A DNA stretch of 64,000 bases, taken from positions 62,001 to 126,000 of the forward strand of contig JAMLJA010000012.1 in the NCBI GenBank assembly GCA_023953905.1, given 5' to 3'. The notes under the pieces are model-generated. The model saw nothing but the letters and a program-made list of their open reading frames with translations. It searched no databases and was not told where the DNA came from. Position 1 is the stretch's first letter. Each line of letters starts with the position of its first letter. Made by a program: the position numbers and the translations under genes. Below are positions 49,121 to 59,250 of the stretch, one piece after another. This DNA is from Rhizobiaceae bacterium (GTDB lineage: Bacteria; Pseudomonadota; Alphaproteobacteria; Rhizobiales; Rhizobiaceae).

Positions 49121-50638
49121 CTATTCGGGACCGACTTCCAGAAGAAGCTGTCGTCCCAGCACCTTCGACAAGACGGCAAGGCGCCCGATGGGCCGTTCGC
49201 CATAGAGCGACGCAAGGGACGCCGGCAGGACAAGGGCCATTGTTCCGTCGCGACGTTCCTCCCACCTGAGCCTGGGAATGACGCCCGGCATTGCGGCCGA
49301 CAGCAGATAGACGACGCGCATGATCGCGCCAAGCAGCCTGGCCCGTTCAAGCAGGCGCGGCGAGGCCACGCGCATCAAGGTGGGGCTCACCGCATCGTCG
49401 TGTATCCCCTCGTGACGGAAGAGAATTGCCAGCGCGATAAAGGCCCGGCCCGGATGATCCACACCAATGAAGGAAGCGTGCGAGATGATGTTGAAAGACT
49501 GCGTCCCCCGATACTCCGGATGGGCACGCCAGCCTATATCCGCCAGGAGGCACGCGGCCCGGCGATAGCGCGCCTCGTCCGGCGTTTCCTCTATGCCGAA
49601 TGCTTTGAGCGCCTCGCCGCTCCAGGCGGCCAGTTCGTGAGCATGCGTGACGGAGCGTGAGCGCAGTTGCGCCAGTTCTTCTGCCGCCGAAATCAACGCA
49701 TCGGCGCGGCGCTCTTCCTCACCGAGCAGCGAGTAGAGGAAACCTTCGCGTACGCCCAGCGCCGACACGACAATCTTCGACGGCTTCGTGGTCGCGATGA
49801 TTTCCTGCAGAACCATCGCCCCATAAGGCAGCAGCGACCGGCGATTTTTGGAGATTCTTTCGACGCCTTTGATCTGCTGGATATCGCCGCGCGCTACCTG
49901 GCGAAGAAAGGCTTCCGAACTCTCCACGTCCATCTCGTAATGATGCATTACCGACAGCGGATAGTCGGTGGCGGTCATGTGAAGTCGTGCGAGGTTGCGC
50001 CACGTTCCGCCCACGGCATAGAAAGCGCGGCCCTTTCCCTTTTCTAGCAGTTTGGCCCGAACAAGTTCGCGCTTGGCGATCTTGACGCCCTCCGCGAGTT
50101 GGTTTTTAGCCATCTCCTGAAGGCGCAGGCCGCCCAGAGGCAGGGTGATTCCGTCACCTATCGCCTCACCCGCCACGTCCACGAGCTCAAGGCTGCCGCC
50201 TCCCAGATCCCCGGCAATGCCGTCTGCCGAATGGAAACCTGAAATGACGCCAAGAGCCGAATAGTAGGCTTCCTCCTTGCCTGTGAGAACGCGGATTTCC
50301 GTTCCGAGGATCTCCTCGGCACGATGAATGAACTCAGGTCCGTTCTCGGCTTCGCGTGCCGCTGCCGTCGCTATCACATAAAGGCTCTCCGACCCGGCCT
50401 GCTCGGCAAGGGCCCGGAAGCGTCTGAATTCTTCGACCGAGCGCAGAACCGCTTCCGGATCGAGCTTTCCCGTCGACACGATGCCGCGGCCGAGCCCCGC
50501 GAGCATCTTCTCGTTGAACAGGACCGTCGGCGACCGCACGACGCCCTCGTAGACGACCAGACGGATGGAGTTTGAGCCGATGTCGATGACCGACAGCGGC
50601 CGCCGGTCTGGAAGCCGGCCTTGCGAATTCTCAATCAT
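49121..50638 (-). CDS. ppx: Exopolyphosphatase
   Basis: A 505-residue GppA/Ppx phosphatase of the actin-like fold. The phosphate-1 loop [15 protein letters not shown], the catalytic Glu in TGKEEAYYS and the phosphate-2 loop [11 protein letters not shown] are intact; an HD-like C-terminal helical domain follows. It releases phosphate from the ends of polyphosphate. It overlaps the ppk1 stop by 4 bases, so synthesis and degradation enzymes are translationally coupled. Confidence 0.94.
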   Translation of the reverse strand: MIENSQGRLPDRRPLSVIDIGSNSIRLVVYEGVVRSPTVLFNEKMLAGLGRGIVSTGKLDPEAVLRSVEEFRRFRALAEQAGSESLYVIATAAAREAENGPEFIHRAEEILGTEIRVLTGKEEAYYSALGVISGFHSADGIAGDLGGGSLELVDVAGEAIGDGITLPLGGLRLQEMAKNQLAEGVKIAKRELVRAKLLEKGKGRAFYAVGGTWRNLARLHMTATDYPLSVMHHYEMDVESSEAFLRQVARGDIQQIKGVERISKNRRSLLPYGAMVLQEIIATTKPSKIVVSALGVREGFLYSLLGEEERRADALISAAEELAQLRSRSVTHAHELAAWSGEALKAFGIEETPDEARYRRAACLLADIGWRAHPEYRGTQSFNIISHASFIGVDHPGRAFIALAILFRHEGIHDDAVSPTLMRVASPRLLERARLLGAIMRVVYLLSAAMPGVIPRLRWEERRDGTMALVLPASLASLYGERPIGRLAVLSKVLGRQLLLEVGPE

Positions 50639-52839
50639 GATTTGGCGACGGCGTTGGCTTTTCTCTGGCGCTTGAACTGCGCGATCCGTTTGGGCGCGTG
50701 AGACTTCAGGGCGCCGCCGCGGCCGGAGAGGCTCGGATTCGTCATGAAATACTCCTGCGCGTTGAACGGTTCCTCACCCACATCAGGAGTGATGCGACGA
50801 GATGTGCCGTCGGCCAATACTTCGAAGCTCTGCTGATTGTCCACGATATTGCCGAGCATGATCTGGCCAAGCACCTGTTCATGCACAGTTGGATTGGTGA
50901 TCGGAACCAGCGCCTCTACACGCCGATCCAGATTGCGCGGCATCAGATCGGCCGAACTGAAATAGATGATTGCCTCGTCGGACGGCAGCCCATGCCCGTT
51001 GCCAAAACAGTAGATCCGGCTGTGCTCCAGAAAGCGGCCGATAATCGACTTCACACGGATATTCTCAGAGAGGCCAGGCACCTGCGGTCGCAGGCAGCAA
51101 ATGCCGCGCACCACAAGGTCAACCTCCACGCCAGCCTGACTCGCGGCATAGAGCGCATCGATGATCTGGGGATCAACGAGCGCGTTCATCTTCATCCATA
51201 TCTGCGCCGGCTTTCCGGCCTGCGCGTGGGAAACCTCCTCGGCAATGTGCTTCAGTATCCGACTGCGCAATGTGTAGGGAGACAGCGCGATCTTCATGGT
51301 CTCCGTCGGCTCAGCGTATCCGGTGATGAAGTTGAAGATGTGCGCCACATCGTGAGCAATCAGGGGATCGCTCGTGAAGAATGAGAGATCGGTGTAGATG
51401 CGCGCTGTGATCGGGTGGTAGTTGCCCGTTCCAAGATGCACGTAGTTGCGAAACCGGCTCTCCTCCCGGCGCACGACCAGCGACATCTTCGCATGTGTCT
51501 TGAGTTCGATGAACCCAAAGACGACCTGCACGCCTGCGCGCTCCAGATCACGCGCCCATCGGATGTTTGCTTCCTCGTCGAAGCGTGCCTTCAACTCGAC
51601 CAGAGCTGTCACAGACTTTCCGGCCTCAGCTGCATCGATCAAGGCACGCACGATCGGACTGTCATTGGATGTCCGGTAGAGCGTCTGCTTGATCGCCACC
51701 ACCTCGGGATCTAGCGCCGCCTGTCGCAGAAACTGCACCACGACATCGAAGGATTCATAGGGGTGGTGAACGATGATATCCTTTTCGCGGATTGCCGCGA
51801 AACAGTCCCCTCCATGCTCGCGAACCCGTTCGGGGAAACGCGGATTATAGGGCTCGAACTTCAGATCGTCGCGCGGCAGTGACACAACCTCGGCAATCTG
51901 GTTGATGGCCAGCGGACCGTTCAAAACATTGACGCGGCTCGGAGGAACGCCAAGTTCGCCCGCAACGAACTCGCGAAGCTCGTCCGGCATCCGACTGTCG
52001 AACTCAATGCGAATGACCGAGCCGCGCCGCCGTCGCTTCAGCGCGGTCTCGAAATAGCGCACGAGATCCTCGGCCTCTTCCTCCACCTCTATGTCGCTGT
52101 CGCGAATGATGCGGAATGTGCCCGCCCCACTCACTTCATAGCCCGGGAAAAGTCGTGAAATGTTGAGATTCACGACGTCTTCAAGCTTGATGAAGCGAAC
52201 TGTCTTCTTGCGATCGGGGAGCCTTATGTAGCGCCGCAGCGCGACCGGCAGTCGCAACAGCGCGTTCATTTCCTCGCCATTCTTGCGATGGCGCAACTGC
52301 AAGGCGACCGAAAAGCCGAGATTTGGAATAAAGGGAAACGGATGGGCCGGATCGATCGACAGCGGCGTCATCACCGGAAAGATCTGCTCCATGAAATGAT
52401 CGTCCAGCCATTTACGGTCATCCCTCGACAGGCCTGTGCCAGAAACCGTCTCGATGCCTTCGGACTTGAGCGACTGCTTGAGCGTTGACAGGCTGTCCTG
52501 CTGGTCATTTTGGAGGCGCCCGACTTCCAGAAGCACCTGCTCAAGTTGCTCCTCAGGCGTGCGCCCGTCCGCGCTCTTTATCGCGATGCCCTGACGAACC
52601 TGCCCCGCCAGACCCGCAACCCGCACCATGAAGAACTCATCCAGATTGGCGGCTGAAATCGACAGAAAACGCACACGTTCGAGCAATGGATGCGACGGAT
52701 TCTGTGCCTCTTCCAGCACACGCCGGTTGAACTGCAGCCAGGAGAATTCTCGATTGACGAAACGGTCGGGATTTGCCGCTTCCGCGACATTCGCGATCGC
52801 TTTGGCAAATTCTTTCTGCACAGGCTGCATCTCGTTCAT
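50635..52839 (-). CDS. ppk1: Polyphosphate kinase 1
   Basis: A 734-residue enzyme that builds polyphosphate from ATP. N-terminal [15 protein letters not shown] and [11 protein letters not shown], the autophosphorylated His in [12 protein letters not shown] and the second conserved His in [10 protein letters not shown] are present, with standard four-domain length. It heads the ppk1-ppx pair; an inverted repeat in its upstream region is listed separately. PPK2 in this window provides a second polyphosphate enzyme. Confidence 0.96.
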   Translation of the reverse strand: MNEMQPVQKEFAKAIANVAEAANPDRFVNREFSWLQFNRRVLEEAQNPSHPLLERVRFLSISAANLDEFFMVRVAGLAGQVRQGIAIKSADGRTPEEQLEQVLLEVGRLQNDQQDSLSTLKQSLKSEGIETVSGTGLSRDDRKWLDDHFMEQIFPVMTPLSIDPAHPFPFIPNLGFSVALQLRHRKNGEEMNALLRLPVALRRYIRLPDRKKTVRFIKLEDVVNLNISRLFPGYEVSGAGTFRIIRDSDIEVEEEAEDLVRYFETALKRRRRGSVIRIEFDSRMPDELREFVAGELGVPPSRVNVLNGPLAINQIAEVVSLPRDDLKFEPYNPRFPERVREHGGDCFAAIREKDIIVHHPYESFDVVVQFLRQAALDPEVVAIKQTLYRTSNDSPIVRALIDAAEAGKSVTALVELKARFDEEANIRWARDLERAGVQVVFGFIELKTHAKMSLVVRREESRFRNYVHLGTGNYHPITARIYTDLSFFTSDPLIAHDVAHIFNFITGYAEPTETMKIALSPYTLRSRILKHIAEEVSHAQAGKPAQIWMKMNALVDPQIIDALYAASQAGVEVDLVVRGICCLRPQVPGLSENIRVKSIIGRFLEHSRIYCFGNGHGLPSDEAIIYFSSADLMPRNLDRRVEALVPITNPTVHEQVLGQIMLGNIVDNQQSFEVLADGTSRRITPDVGEEPFNAQEYFMTNPSLSGRGGALKSHAPKRIAQFKRQRKANAVAKS

Positions 52840-52889
52840 TGGTTTCCTTGGCCGGCTTCATTTTCAGGCGCTATCGGCCAGTCTAACCC

Positions 52890-52909
52890 CTGTCATGCTT
52901 TTGCGACAG
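52890..52909. promoter_or_regulatory. CTGTC/GACAG inverted repeat in the ppk1/zf-CHCC control region
   Basis: CTGTCAT at 52890 faces GACAG at 52905 across a T-rich spacer. CTGTCAT is the half-site of the Pho box bound by PhoB, but no second direct copy 11 bases away is intact. It lies between ppk1 (minus) and the zinc-finger gene (plus). Weak candidate. Confidence 0.3.
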
Positions 52910-52993
52910 TTTCATATCAGGCACTTGCAAAACAATCGTTCCTGCGTCAAACGCTAGTGTCTGATCGACCGATAGCGGGTTCAGGAGACAGCA

Positions 52994-53239
52994 ATGGCAG
53001 GCGGCGCGATACCTCATTTCCAGAATGAAGCGGGCCACAAGCTTATAGAGATCGGCGTGCGCGAGTTCATGTGCGTGGGTGCAAACCCGCCATTCGACCA
53101 TCCGCACGTGTTCCTCGACATGGGCGACGACCACGAGAAAATCTGCCCCTACTGCTCAACGCTGTATCGTTTTGACTCCACCCTTCATGGATCGCAGACG
53201 CGGCCAGCCGACTGTGCCTATCTGGACAAGGCGGCGTAG
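52994..53239 (+). CDS. Zinc-finger (zf-CHCC) protein, NDUFS6-like
   Basis: An 81-residue protein with a zinc-binding pattern: CVG...HPHVF early, then CPYCSTLY. This matches the zf-CHCC family, whose mitochondrial member NDUFS6 is an accessory subunit of complex I; the alphaproteobacterial single-domain proteins are the likely ancestors. GGAGACAG lies upstream of the ATG. A FAD monooxygenase gene follows after 9 bases. Confidence 0.88.
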   Translation: MAGGAIPHFQNEAGHKLIEIGVREFMCVGANPPFDHPHVFLDMGDDHEKICPYCSTLYRFDSTLHGSQTRPADCAYLDKAA

Positions 53240-53248
53240 ACGAAGCCG

Positions 53249-54490
53249 ATGATGAGCGGGACCACAGCCCGCCACGTCGTCATTGCCGGCGCAGGCATTG
53301 CCGGGCTCACCGCGGCTCTGGCTTTCGCGCGACGCGGCTTTTCGGTCAGCTTGTTCGAACGGACCAAACGGCTGGAAGTGGCGGGTGCTGGCCTTCAGCT
53401 GTCGCCAAACGCCACGCGGGTCCTGCGCCGACTGGGCGTTCTCAGTCTTTTGAAGAACACGGCCGTCAGGCCGGAAGCGGTGATCCTGCGCGACGCGGCA
53501 TCGCTGTGCGAGCTTTCGCGCATCCCCCTTGGTGATGCCGCGGAGCGCCGCTGGGGTGCGCCCTATCTCGTTGCGCATCGGGCCGACCTTCAGGAAGCGT
53601 TACTGACGCGCGTCATGCTCGAACCCGACATTCGGATTCATTTGGGCGCTCCGGTGCGCAACGTGAAATTTCATGACGGCGGTGCGACCGTCACCGCCGA
53701 AATTGAAGGGCGACAGGAAGACATCTCTTGCCGCCTGCTGGTCGGCGCAGACGGCGTTCACTCCACGGTTCGTACGTTCGGGCTAAGCCCGGCCGCGCCC
53801 CGTTTTGCGGGTGAAAACGCGTGGCGGGCGACGGTATCCAACGACAGCGATGCCGGCCGCACGCTCATGGCGGCAACGACATCCAACAATGTCGGCGCTT
53901 TCCTGCGGCCGGGATTCCATCTCATTGCCTATCCCATCAGCGCAGGCACGGCAGTCAATCTGGTCGCGTTCACGAAGGCCGTTGAGGGTTCATCCGCATC
54001 ATCGGCAGACTTGCCCCTCAGACGAGAACTGGCGCGCTGCGCCTCGCCACTGCGCGGCATCATCGAGACCAAGGATAGTCCGGAGTGGACGTTCTGGCCG
54101 ATTTATACGGTTGATCCAGGCGCTCCTTGGGTGTCTCCAAAAGGTCTGGCCCTGATCGGAGATGCCGCTCATGCCATGACGCCCTACGCGGCCCAGGGCG
54201 CGGCAATGGCAATCGAAGATGCAGTCACTCTGGCATGGCATGTCGCCGAAAAGCAGGGCGGCTTGGGGCCAGCACTTTCGACGTGGGAGGAAACCCGGCG
54301 CAGGCGGATCACCGCCGTCGCACGCCGGGCCGCACTCAACAAGCTTGCCTGGCATGCGGTTGGTCCGGTTGCCTTCGCACGCGACATTGTATTGAGGATG
54401 CGTGGCGGACAACGCCTCGCCTCGGATCTCGACTGGCTCTATGGATGGGTACCCGAGCAGTGCCCGCGCCTGGAAGAACTCTCCAGATAG
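53249..54490 (+). CDS. FAD-dependent monooxygenase (aromatic hydroxylase type)
   Basis: A 413-residue flavoprotein of the p-hydroxybenzoate hydroxylase fold. FAD-binding is seen in GAGIAGLTAALAFARRG, the DG motif in VGADGVHS and the GD motif in ALIGDAAHAMTPYAAQG. Relatives include salicylate and 3-hydroxybenzoate hydroxylases, but members in the same family also modify quinones. Substrate unknown. Start at 53249 or the next ATG. Coupled to the zf-CHCC gene by position. Confidence 0.9.
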   Translation: MMSGTTARHVVIAGAGIAGLTAALAFARRGFSVSLFERTKRLEVAGAGLQLSPNATRVLRRLGVLSLLKNTAVRPEAVILRDAASLCELSRIPLGDAAERRWGAPYLVAHRADLQEALLTRVMLEPDIRIHLGAPVRNVKFHDGGATVTAEIEGRQEDISCRLLVGADGVHSTVRTFGLSPAAPRFAGENAWRATVSNDSDAGRTLMAATTSNNVGAFLRPGFHLIAYPISAGTAVNLVAFTKAVEGSSASSADLPLRRELARCASPLRGIIETKDSPEWTFWPIYTVDPGAPWVSPKGLALIGDAAHAMTPYAAQGAAMAIEDAVTLAWHVAEKQGGLGPALSTWEETRRRRITAVARRAALNKLAWHAVGPVAFARDIVLRMRGGQRLASDLDWLYGWVPEQCPRLEELSR

Positions 54491-54552
54491 CGCTCACCCA
54501 CAGCCAGCGGGCGGACTGTTTCCGTCCACCCGTAGCTGTTTGCCTGAAGTGC

Positions 54553-55356
54553 CTAATGCAGGATCTGGCTCAGGAAGAGCTTGGTGCGCTCATGCTGCGG
54601 ATGATCGAAGAACTCGGCCGGCGTGTTCTGTTCAACGATCTGGCCGGCATCCATGAAGATGACGCGGTTGGCAACCTTGCGCGCAAAACCCATTTCGTGG
54701 GTCACGCAAAGCATCGTCATCCCCTCTTCGGCCAGACCGACCATTGTTTCCAGAACTTCCTTGATCATCTCCGGATCCAGCGCCGAGGTCGGCTCGTCGA
54801 ACAGCATGATGCGCGGGTTCATGCACAGGGAACGGGCAATCGCCACGCGTTGCTGCTGACCGCCTGAAAGCTGCCCCGGATATTTGTTGGCCTGCTCCGG
54901 GATCTTCACGCGCTCCAGAAAATGCATCGCCGTCTCCTCGGCCTGCTTCTTCGGGATCTTGCGCACCCAGATTGGCGCCAGAGTGCAGTTCTCGAGGATC
55001 GTCAGGTGCGGAAACAGGTTGAAGTGCTGGAACACCATTCCGACCTCTCGACGAATCTCGTCGATTTTCTTGAGATCGTTGGTTAGTTCCTTGCCGTCGA
55101 CGACGATCTTGCCTTTCTGATGTTCCTCGAGACGGTTGATGCAGCGGATCAGCGTCGATTTGCCGGACCCTGATGGTCCGCAGATGACGATGCGCTCGCC
55201 CTGCATAACCTTGAGATTGATATCCCGCAGGACGTGAAACTCTCCGTACCACTTATGCATGCCGACGATTTCGACAGCGACGTCTGTATCCGAGACATGC
55301 ATTCTCGAGCCATCGACATTTATATCATCGGCTCTGACAGCGTTATCCAAGCTCAT
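54553..55356 (-). CDS. aapP: General L-amino-acid ABC transporter ATP-binding protein
   Basis: A 267-residue ABC ATPase: Walker [12 protein letters not shown]-loop [10 protein letters not shown], signature [10 protein letters not shown], Walker [13 protein letters not shown]. An N-terminal 25-residue extension is longer than in GlnQ. It is the last gene of aapJQMP, a broad-specificity amino-acid importer known from Rhizobium leguminosarum. Confidence 0.95.
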   Translation of the reverse strand: MSLDNAVRADDINVDGSRMHVSDTDVAVEIVGMHKWYGEFHVLRDINLKVMQGERIVICGPSGSGKSTLIRCINRLEEHQKGKIVVDGKELTNDLKKIDEIRREVGMVFQHFNLFPHLTILENCTLAPIWVRKIPKKQAEETAMHFLERVKIPEQANKYPGQLSGGQQQRVAIARSLCMNPRIMLFDEPTSALDPEMIKEVLETMVGLAEEGMTMLCVTHEMGFARKVANRVIFMDAGQIVEQNTPAEFFDHPQHERTKLFLSQILH

Positions 55357-55385
55357 GTGTCGTTCCCCTGTCTCCCGTAACCGGG

Positions 55386-56546
55386 CTATTTCCGATGGCC
55401 AGTATCAAGCCGGCGTTCCATGTATTGAGAGTACCGCGACATTCCGAAACAGAACACCCAGAAGATGGCCGCCGCAAAAATGTAGCCGGTCTTTGCTGTC
55501 TGCGGGGTGGCCCAGGTCGGATCGCCCGAAATGCTCTGCTTGACCACGCCGAGAAGGTCGAACATCGAGATGATCAGCACCAGGGTGGTATCCTTGAACA
55601 GGCCGATGAACGTGTTCACAATGCCGGGAACCACCAGCTTCAGCGCCTGTGGCATGACGATGAAACCCATCTTCTGCCAGTAGCCGAGGCCAAGCGAATC
55701 CGCGCCCTCATATTGTCCTTTCGGTATCGCCTGCAAACCGCCGCGGATGACCTCAGCCATATAGGCCGATGCGAACAGCGCAACTCCGATGAGCGCCCTC
55801 AACAGCTTGTCAAAGCTCACGCCGGGCGGCACGAAGAGCGGAAGCATGAATGCAGCCATGAACAGCACGGTGACCAGCGGGACACCGCGAACCGTTTCGA
55901 TGAAAATCACCGACAGGAGCTTCACGATCGGCATCTTGGATCGCCGCCCCATGGCCAGAACGATGCCAAGAGGCAGTGACACGACGATGCCGACATAAGA
56001 CAGAACCAGCGTCACCATGAGGCCGCCCCAGAGCGGCGTTTCGACATATTCAAGGCCGAAATAGCCACCGACCAGAAGCAGGAAGGCAACGAACGGGAAT
56101 ACGCCGAAGAACAGAATTGCATTCAGGCGCTTGAACGGGATGCGCGGTGTGAGAAGTGGCACGAGCAGCGCCACGAAAATCACCCCACACAAGATGACCC
56201 GCCAGCGCTCGTCCATCGGATATCGGCCGAACATGAAATAGCCGAAACGGTTGAGGACAAACGGCCAGCACGCGCCGGACCAACCCGGAGGCAGTTCCCC
56301 GCCCTGATCTACGGTCAGACAAGCGAGACGATCCGTGCCGCTCCAAACCGCGCTGAAGAACAGCCAGTTGAGTATCTGGGGGAGGAACCAGACAACCAAC
56401 AACAGCGCAAACAGCGACATGATTGTGTCTGCTGGCGTTGCGAACAGGTTTGTCCGAGCCCAGACAACAGGCCCCGCCCCTGACCGCGGCGCAGCCTGCG
56501 CCACAGCCATTTCGGTGCGAACCCAGGAGAGATCGTGTTCCTGCAT
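55386..56546 (-). CDS. aapM: General L-amino-acid ABC transporter permease AapM
   Basis: A 386-residue inner-membrane protein of the HisMQ type with an unusually long N-terminal region and about eight hydrophobic helices. The permease-ATPase contact is EAA-loop-like [24 protein letters not shown]. Adjoins aapQ by two bases and aapP by 29. With aapQ it forms the heteromeric channel. Confidence 0.95.
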   Translation of the reverse strand: MQEHDLSWVRTEMAVAQAAPRSGAGPVVWARTNLFATPADTIMSLFALLLVVWFLPQILNWLFFSAVWSGTDRLACLTVDQGGELPPGWSGACWPFVLNRFGYFMFGRYPMDERWRVILCGVIFVALLVPLLTPRIPFKRLNAILFFGVFPFVAFLLLVGGYFGLEYVETPLWGGLMVTLVLSYVGIVVSLPLGIVLAMGRRSKMPIVKLLSVIFIETVRGVPLVTVLFMAAFMLPLFVPPGVSFDKLLRALIGVALFASAYMAEVIRGGLQAIPKGQYEGADSLGLGYWQKMGFIVMPQALKLVVPGIVNTFIGLFKDTTLVLIISMFDLLGVVKQSISGDPTWATPQTAKTGYIFAAAIFWVFCFGMSRYSQYMERRLDTGHRK

Positions 56547-56548
56547 GG

Positions 56549-57739
56549 CTATCTCTCCTTAAGCGCCATTCTGGTATTGAACCAGTTCATGAAGAGCGAC
56601 GTCAGCAGACTGATGCTGAGATAGACCACCATGAAGACCACGACGATTTCGATCGCTTGACCTGTCTGGTTCAGAATGGTCCCGCCCACAGCGTAGAGAT
56701 CGGGATAGCCGATCGCGACTGCAAGCGACGAGTTCTTCGTCAGATTGAGATATTGACTGGTCAGCGGCGGAATGATGATCCGCAGGGCTTGCGGTACAAC
56801 GACCAGTCGCAATGACTGCCCGGAACTCAGGCCAAGCGCAGCGGCGGCCTCGCTCTGTCCGCGACTGACACCCATAATGCCGGCACGCACGATCTCCGCA
56901 ATGAATGATGCCGTATAGAATGACAACGCCAGAAACAGCGACAAGAACTCAGGCTTGATGTTGACACCACCCGTCAAATTGAAGGTGCCCTTTTCCGGGA
57001 ACTCAAGGCTGACGGGAATACCGGCCAGAAGAAGCCCGAGGATCGGCAGGCCTAGAATTAGCCCCACGCTCGTCAGGAACACCGGAAACTGTTGTCCCGT
57101 CGCCATCTGACGAACATGCGCGCGTCGAGCTACAAACGCGCTGAGCGCGATGCCGACGACAAAGCCCGCAACCACCAGCCAGGCCCCATCGGACCAGATG
57201 AACCGCGGGAAATAAAATCCGCGAACATTGAGGAATGAGCCAAAAGGCAAGGAATAGCTGTCGCGGACGCCCGGCAGCAATGCAAGAACGCCCTGATACC
57301 AGAACAGAATAACCAGCAACGGCGGAATGTTGCGGAACACTTCTACGTAGACCGTCGAAATCTTGCGTATCAGCCAATTCTTGGAAAGCCGTCCAACACC
57401 GACGATGAAGCCGATGATGGTTGCCGTGAATATGCCCGCTAGCGCCACGACCGCAGTGTTAATGACACCGACGATCAGCGCCCGACCATATGACGAATCC
57501 GAACTGTAGGCGATCAGTTGGTCCGAGATATCGAATCCGGCTCGGCCATTTAGAAAACCGAAGCCTGTGGAAATATTGGAGCGGGTCAGATTCTCGATCG
57601 TATTGTCGACGATCCACCATACACCGAGAATAAGCGCAAGAAGCAGAACGGCCTGGAAAAAGTAGCTGCGCGCCTTTGGGTCGTAGAGCAGCGAAATCCG
57701 CGCGGGTTGATCGCCATCGATCGTATCATTTAACGCCAC
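56549..57739 (-). CDS. aapQ: General L-amino-acid ABC transporter permease AapQ
   Basis: A 396-residue inner-membrane protein of the same family, with about eight helices and the EAA loop [21 protein letters not shown]. The long periplasmic part between the early helices is typical of AapQ and distinguishes it from short HisQ proteins. It lies 120 bases downstream of aapJ, with a hairpin in that gap. Confidence 0.95.
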   Translation of the reverse strand: MALNDTIDGDQPARISLLYDPKARSYFFQAVLLLALILGVWWIVDNTIENLTRSNISTGFGFLNGRAGFDISDQLIAYSSDSSYGRALIVGVINTAVVALAGIFTATIIGFIVGVGRLSKNWLIRKISTVYVEVFRNIPPLLVILFWYQGVLALLPGVRDSYSLPFGSFLNVRGFYFPRFIWSDGAWLVVAGFVVGIALSAFVARRAHVRQMATGQQFPVFLTSVGLILGLPILGLLLAGIPVSLEFPEKGTFNLTGGVNIKPEFLSLFLALSFYTASFIAEIVRAGIMGVSRGQSEAAAALGLSSGQSLRLVVVPQALRIIIPPLTSQYLNLTKNSSLAVAIGYPDLYAVGGTILNQTGQAIEIVVVFMVVYLSISLLTSLFMNWFNTRMALKER

Positions 57740-57811
57740 AGGGTTCCCCTTCCCATGACAGCGGCATGACGCGGGCGACCTGTTGATCCGATCCGCTCAT
57801 TGGCCGACTGA

Positions 57812-57833
57812 CCGGAGGGGCGAACCCCTCCGG
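57812..57833 (-). promoter_or_regulatory. Hairpin between aapJ and aapQ
   Basis: A 9-bp perfect stem CCGGAGGGG/CCCCTCCGG with a CGAA tetraloop sits in the aapJ-aapQ gap and has no T-run. In solute-binding-protein operons such hairpins protect the 3' end of the binding-protein message, so aapJ is expressed above the membrane genes. Role inferred. Confidence 0.6.
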
Positions 57834-57859
57834 CCGGCGAAGTACCGAACAAGTGCCGA

Positions 57860-58888
57860 TCAGCGGATCGGCATACCGTACTGCAGGCCGCCCTTCGTCC
57901 ACAGGGCGTTGATGCCACGAGAGATCTTGAGCGGGCTGCCGCTGCCGACATTGCGCTCGAAGATTTCGCCATAATTGCCGGTCGCCTTGACAATATTGAC
58001 AACCCAATCGTTGGACAGGCCGAGATCGGTGCCGATCTTGGTTTCGGCTTCCACGCCGAGAAGACGACGAATGTCCGGATTTTCGGAATTCTTCATCTCG
58101 TCGACATTAGCCTGGGTAATCCCGGCTTCTTCCGTGTTGAGCAGGGCGTAGTAGGTCCATTTCACGATATCGAACCACTTGTCGTCACCCTGACGAACCG
58201 AGGGTCCGAGCGGCTCCTTGGAAATGATCTCAGGCAGAACGACGTGATCGTCTGGCGAAGCCATCTGGAGGCGCACGGCATAAAGGCCCGACTGGTCGGT
58301 CGTATAGGCATCGCAACGACCGGCGTCATAGGCAGCGTTCGCCTCTTCGAACTTCTCGAACACGACGGGATTATATTCCATCTTGTTCGCCTTGAAGTAA
58401 TCGGCAAGATTCAGTTCAGTGGTGGTACCAGCCTGAACGCACACAGCCGCGCCTGACAACTGCAGAGCCGAATTGACGCCCGGGATTTTCTTCGAATTGA
58501 TCATGAATCCCTGGCCGTCATAGTAGGTGACGCCGCCAAAGTTCAGACCAAGCGCCGTATCGCGGCTGATCGTCCAGGTGGTGTTGCGCGACAGAATGTC
58601 TATCTCGCCCGACTGGAGCGCGGTAAATCGATCCTTCGCGGAAAGACCGGTGAACTTTACCTTGGTGCCGTCGCCAAACACTGCGGCAGCTACTGCGCGG
58701 CAGAAATCTACGTCCAGGCCGGTCCACTCGCCCTTGTCATCAGGCGCGGAAAACCCGGCGAGCCCGGTGTTTACACCGCATTGGACAAATCCCTTCGCCT
58801 TGACGTCATCCAGCGTGTCAGCCGACGCCACCGATGAGGTGACACCGAGAGCGGCAACCGCCAGCATCCCTGTTATGATTTTCTTCAT
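57860..58888 (-). CDS. aapJ: General L-amino-acid ABC transporter substrate-binding protein
   Basis: A 342-residue periplasmic protein with a signal peptide (MKKIITGMLAVAALGVTSSV, cleaved near ASADT). It has the type II solute-binding fold: GVNTGLAGFSAPDDKGEWTG, FTALQSGEIDILSRNTTWT. It captures a wide range of L-amino acids for AapQMP. ATG at 58888 preferred over 58909, as the signal peptide begins there. metC diverges upstream, as in Rhizobium leguminosarum. Confidence 0.96.
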   Translation of the reverse strand: MKKIITGMLAVAALGVTSSVASADTLDDVKAKGFVQCGVNTGLAGFSAPDDKGEWTGLDVDFCRAVAAAVFGDGTKVKFTGLSAKDRFTALQSGEIDILSRNTTWTISRDTALGLNFGGVTYYDGQGFMINSKKIPGVNSALQLSGAAVCVQAGTTTELNLADYFKANKMEYNPVVFEKFEEANAAYDAGRCDAYTTDQSGLYAVRLQMASPDDHVVLPEIISKEPLGPSVRQGDDKWFDIVKWTYYALLNTEEAGITQANVDEMKNSENPDIRRLLGVEAETKIGTDLGLSNDWVVNIVKATGNYGEIFERNVGSGSPLKISRGINALWTKGGLQYGMPIR

Positions 58889-59250
58889 TTCCCACTTTCC
58901 CTTCTGCAAGACTTGCGTCCGTGAGAGCCCGGTCCCGGAAGGCCTGTCGCCCCGCTTCCCAGATCGAGAGGAACAACTCCCGATCCACCGCCTTCCCCAA
59001 GCATAAGCGTATCGAAAGCCATTATCGGTGCTGGGTCAAGTCCGAATGGTCCAGCGTTTGATCGAGATGTGAGCGAATTTATTTCATCGCAGTCAAAACA
59101 GGGAAATGCACTTCAGGCGAGCCAGTCGATATTCGACTAAGGGATAATAAATGCAGTTGCACCAAAGCGAAATCGGGACACTGGCTTATTTGCGAAATCA
59201 CCTCAAATACGCAAAACAACCGCACTGATATCGCGCAGACAGGATTCGAA
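58889..59250. other. Divergent control region of aapJ and metC
   Basis: A 362-base region with a GC-rich part near aapJ and an A/T-rich half towards metC (about 59030-59230). It must contain both promoters; aap genes in rhizobia respond to nitrogen and to amino acids, but I cannot identify an NtrC site with confidence. A 25-codon frame within it is listed separately. Confidence 0.55.
59151..59228 (+). CDS. Possible 25-codon leader peptide upstream of metC
   Basis: ATG at 59151 follows AAGGGATAATAA and opens a 25-codon frame (MQLHQSEIGT and on, ending KQPH) that stops 22 bases before the metC start. It contains one Met, the initiator, and no Cys, so amino-acid-controlled attenuation is not supported. 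Could be a chance frame. Confidence 0.25.
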   Translation: MQLHQSEIGTLAYLRNHLKYAKQPH

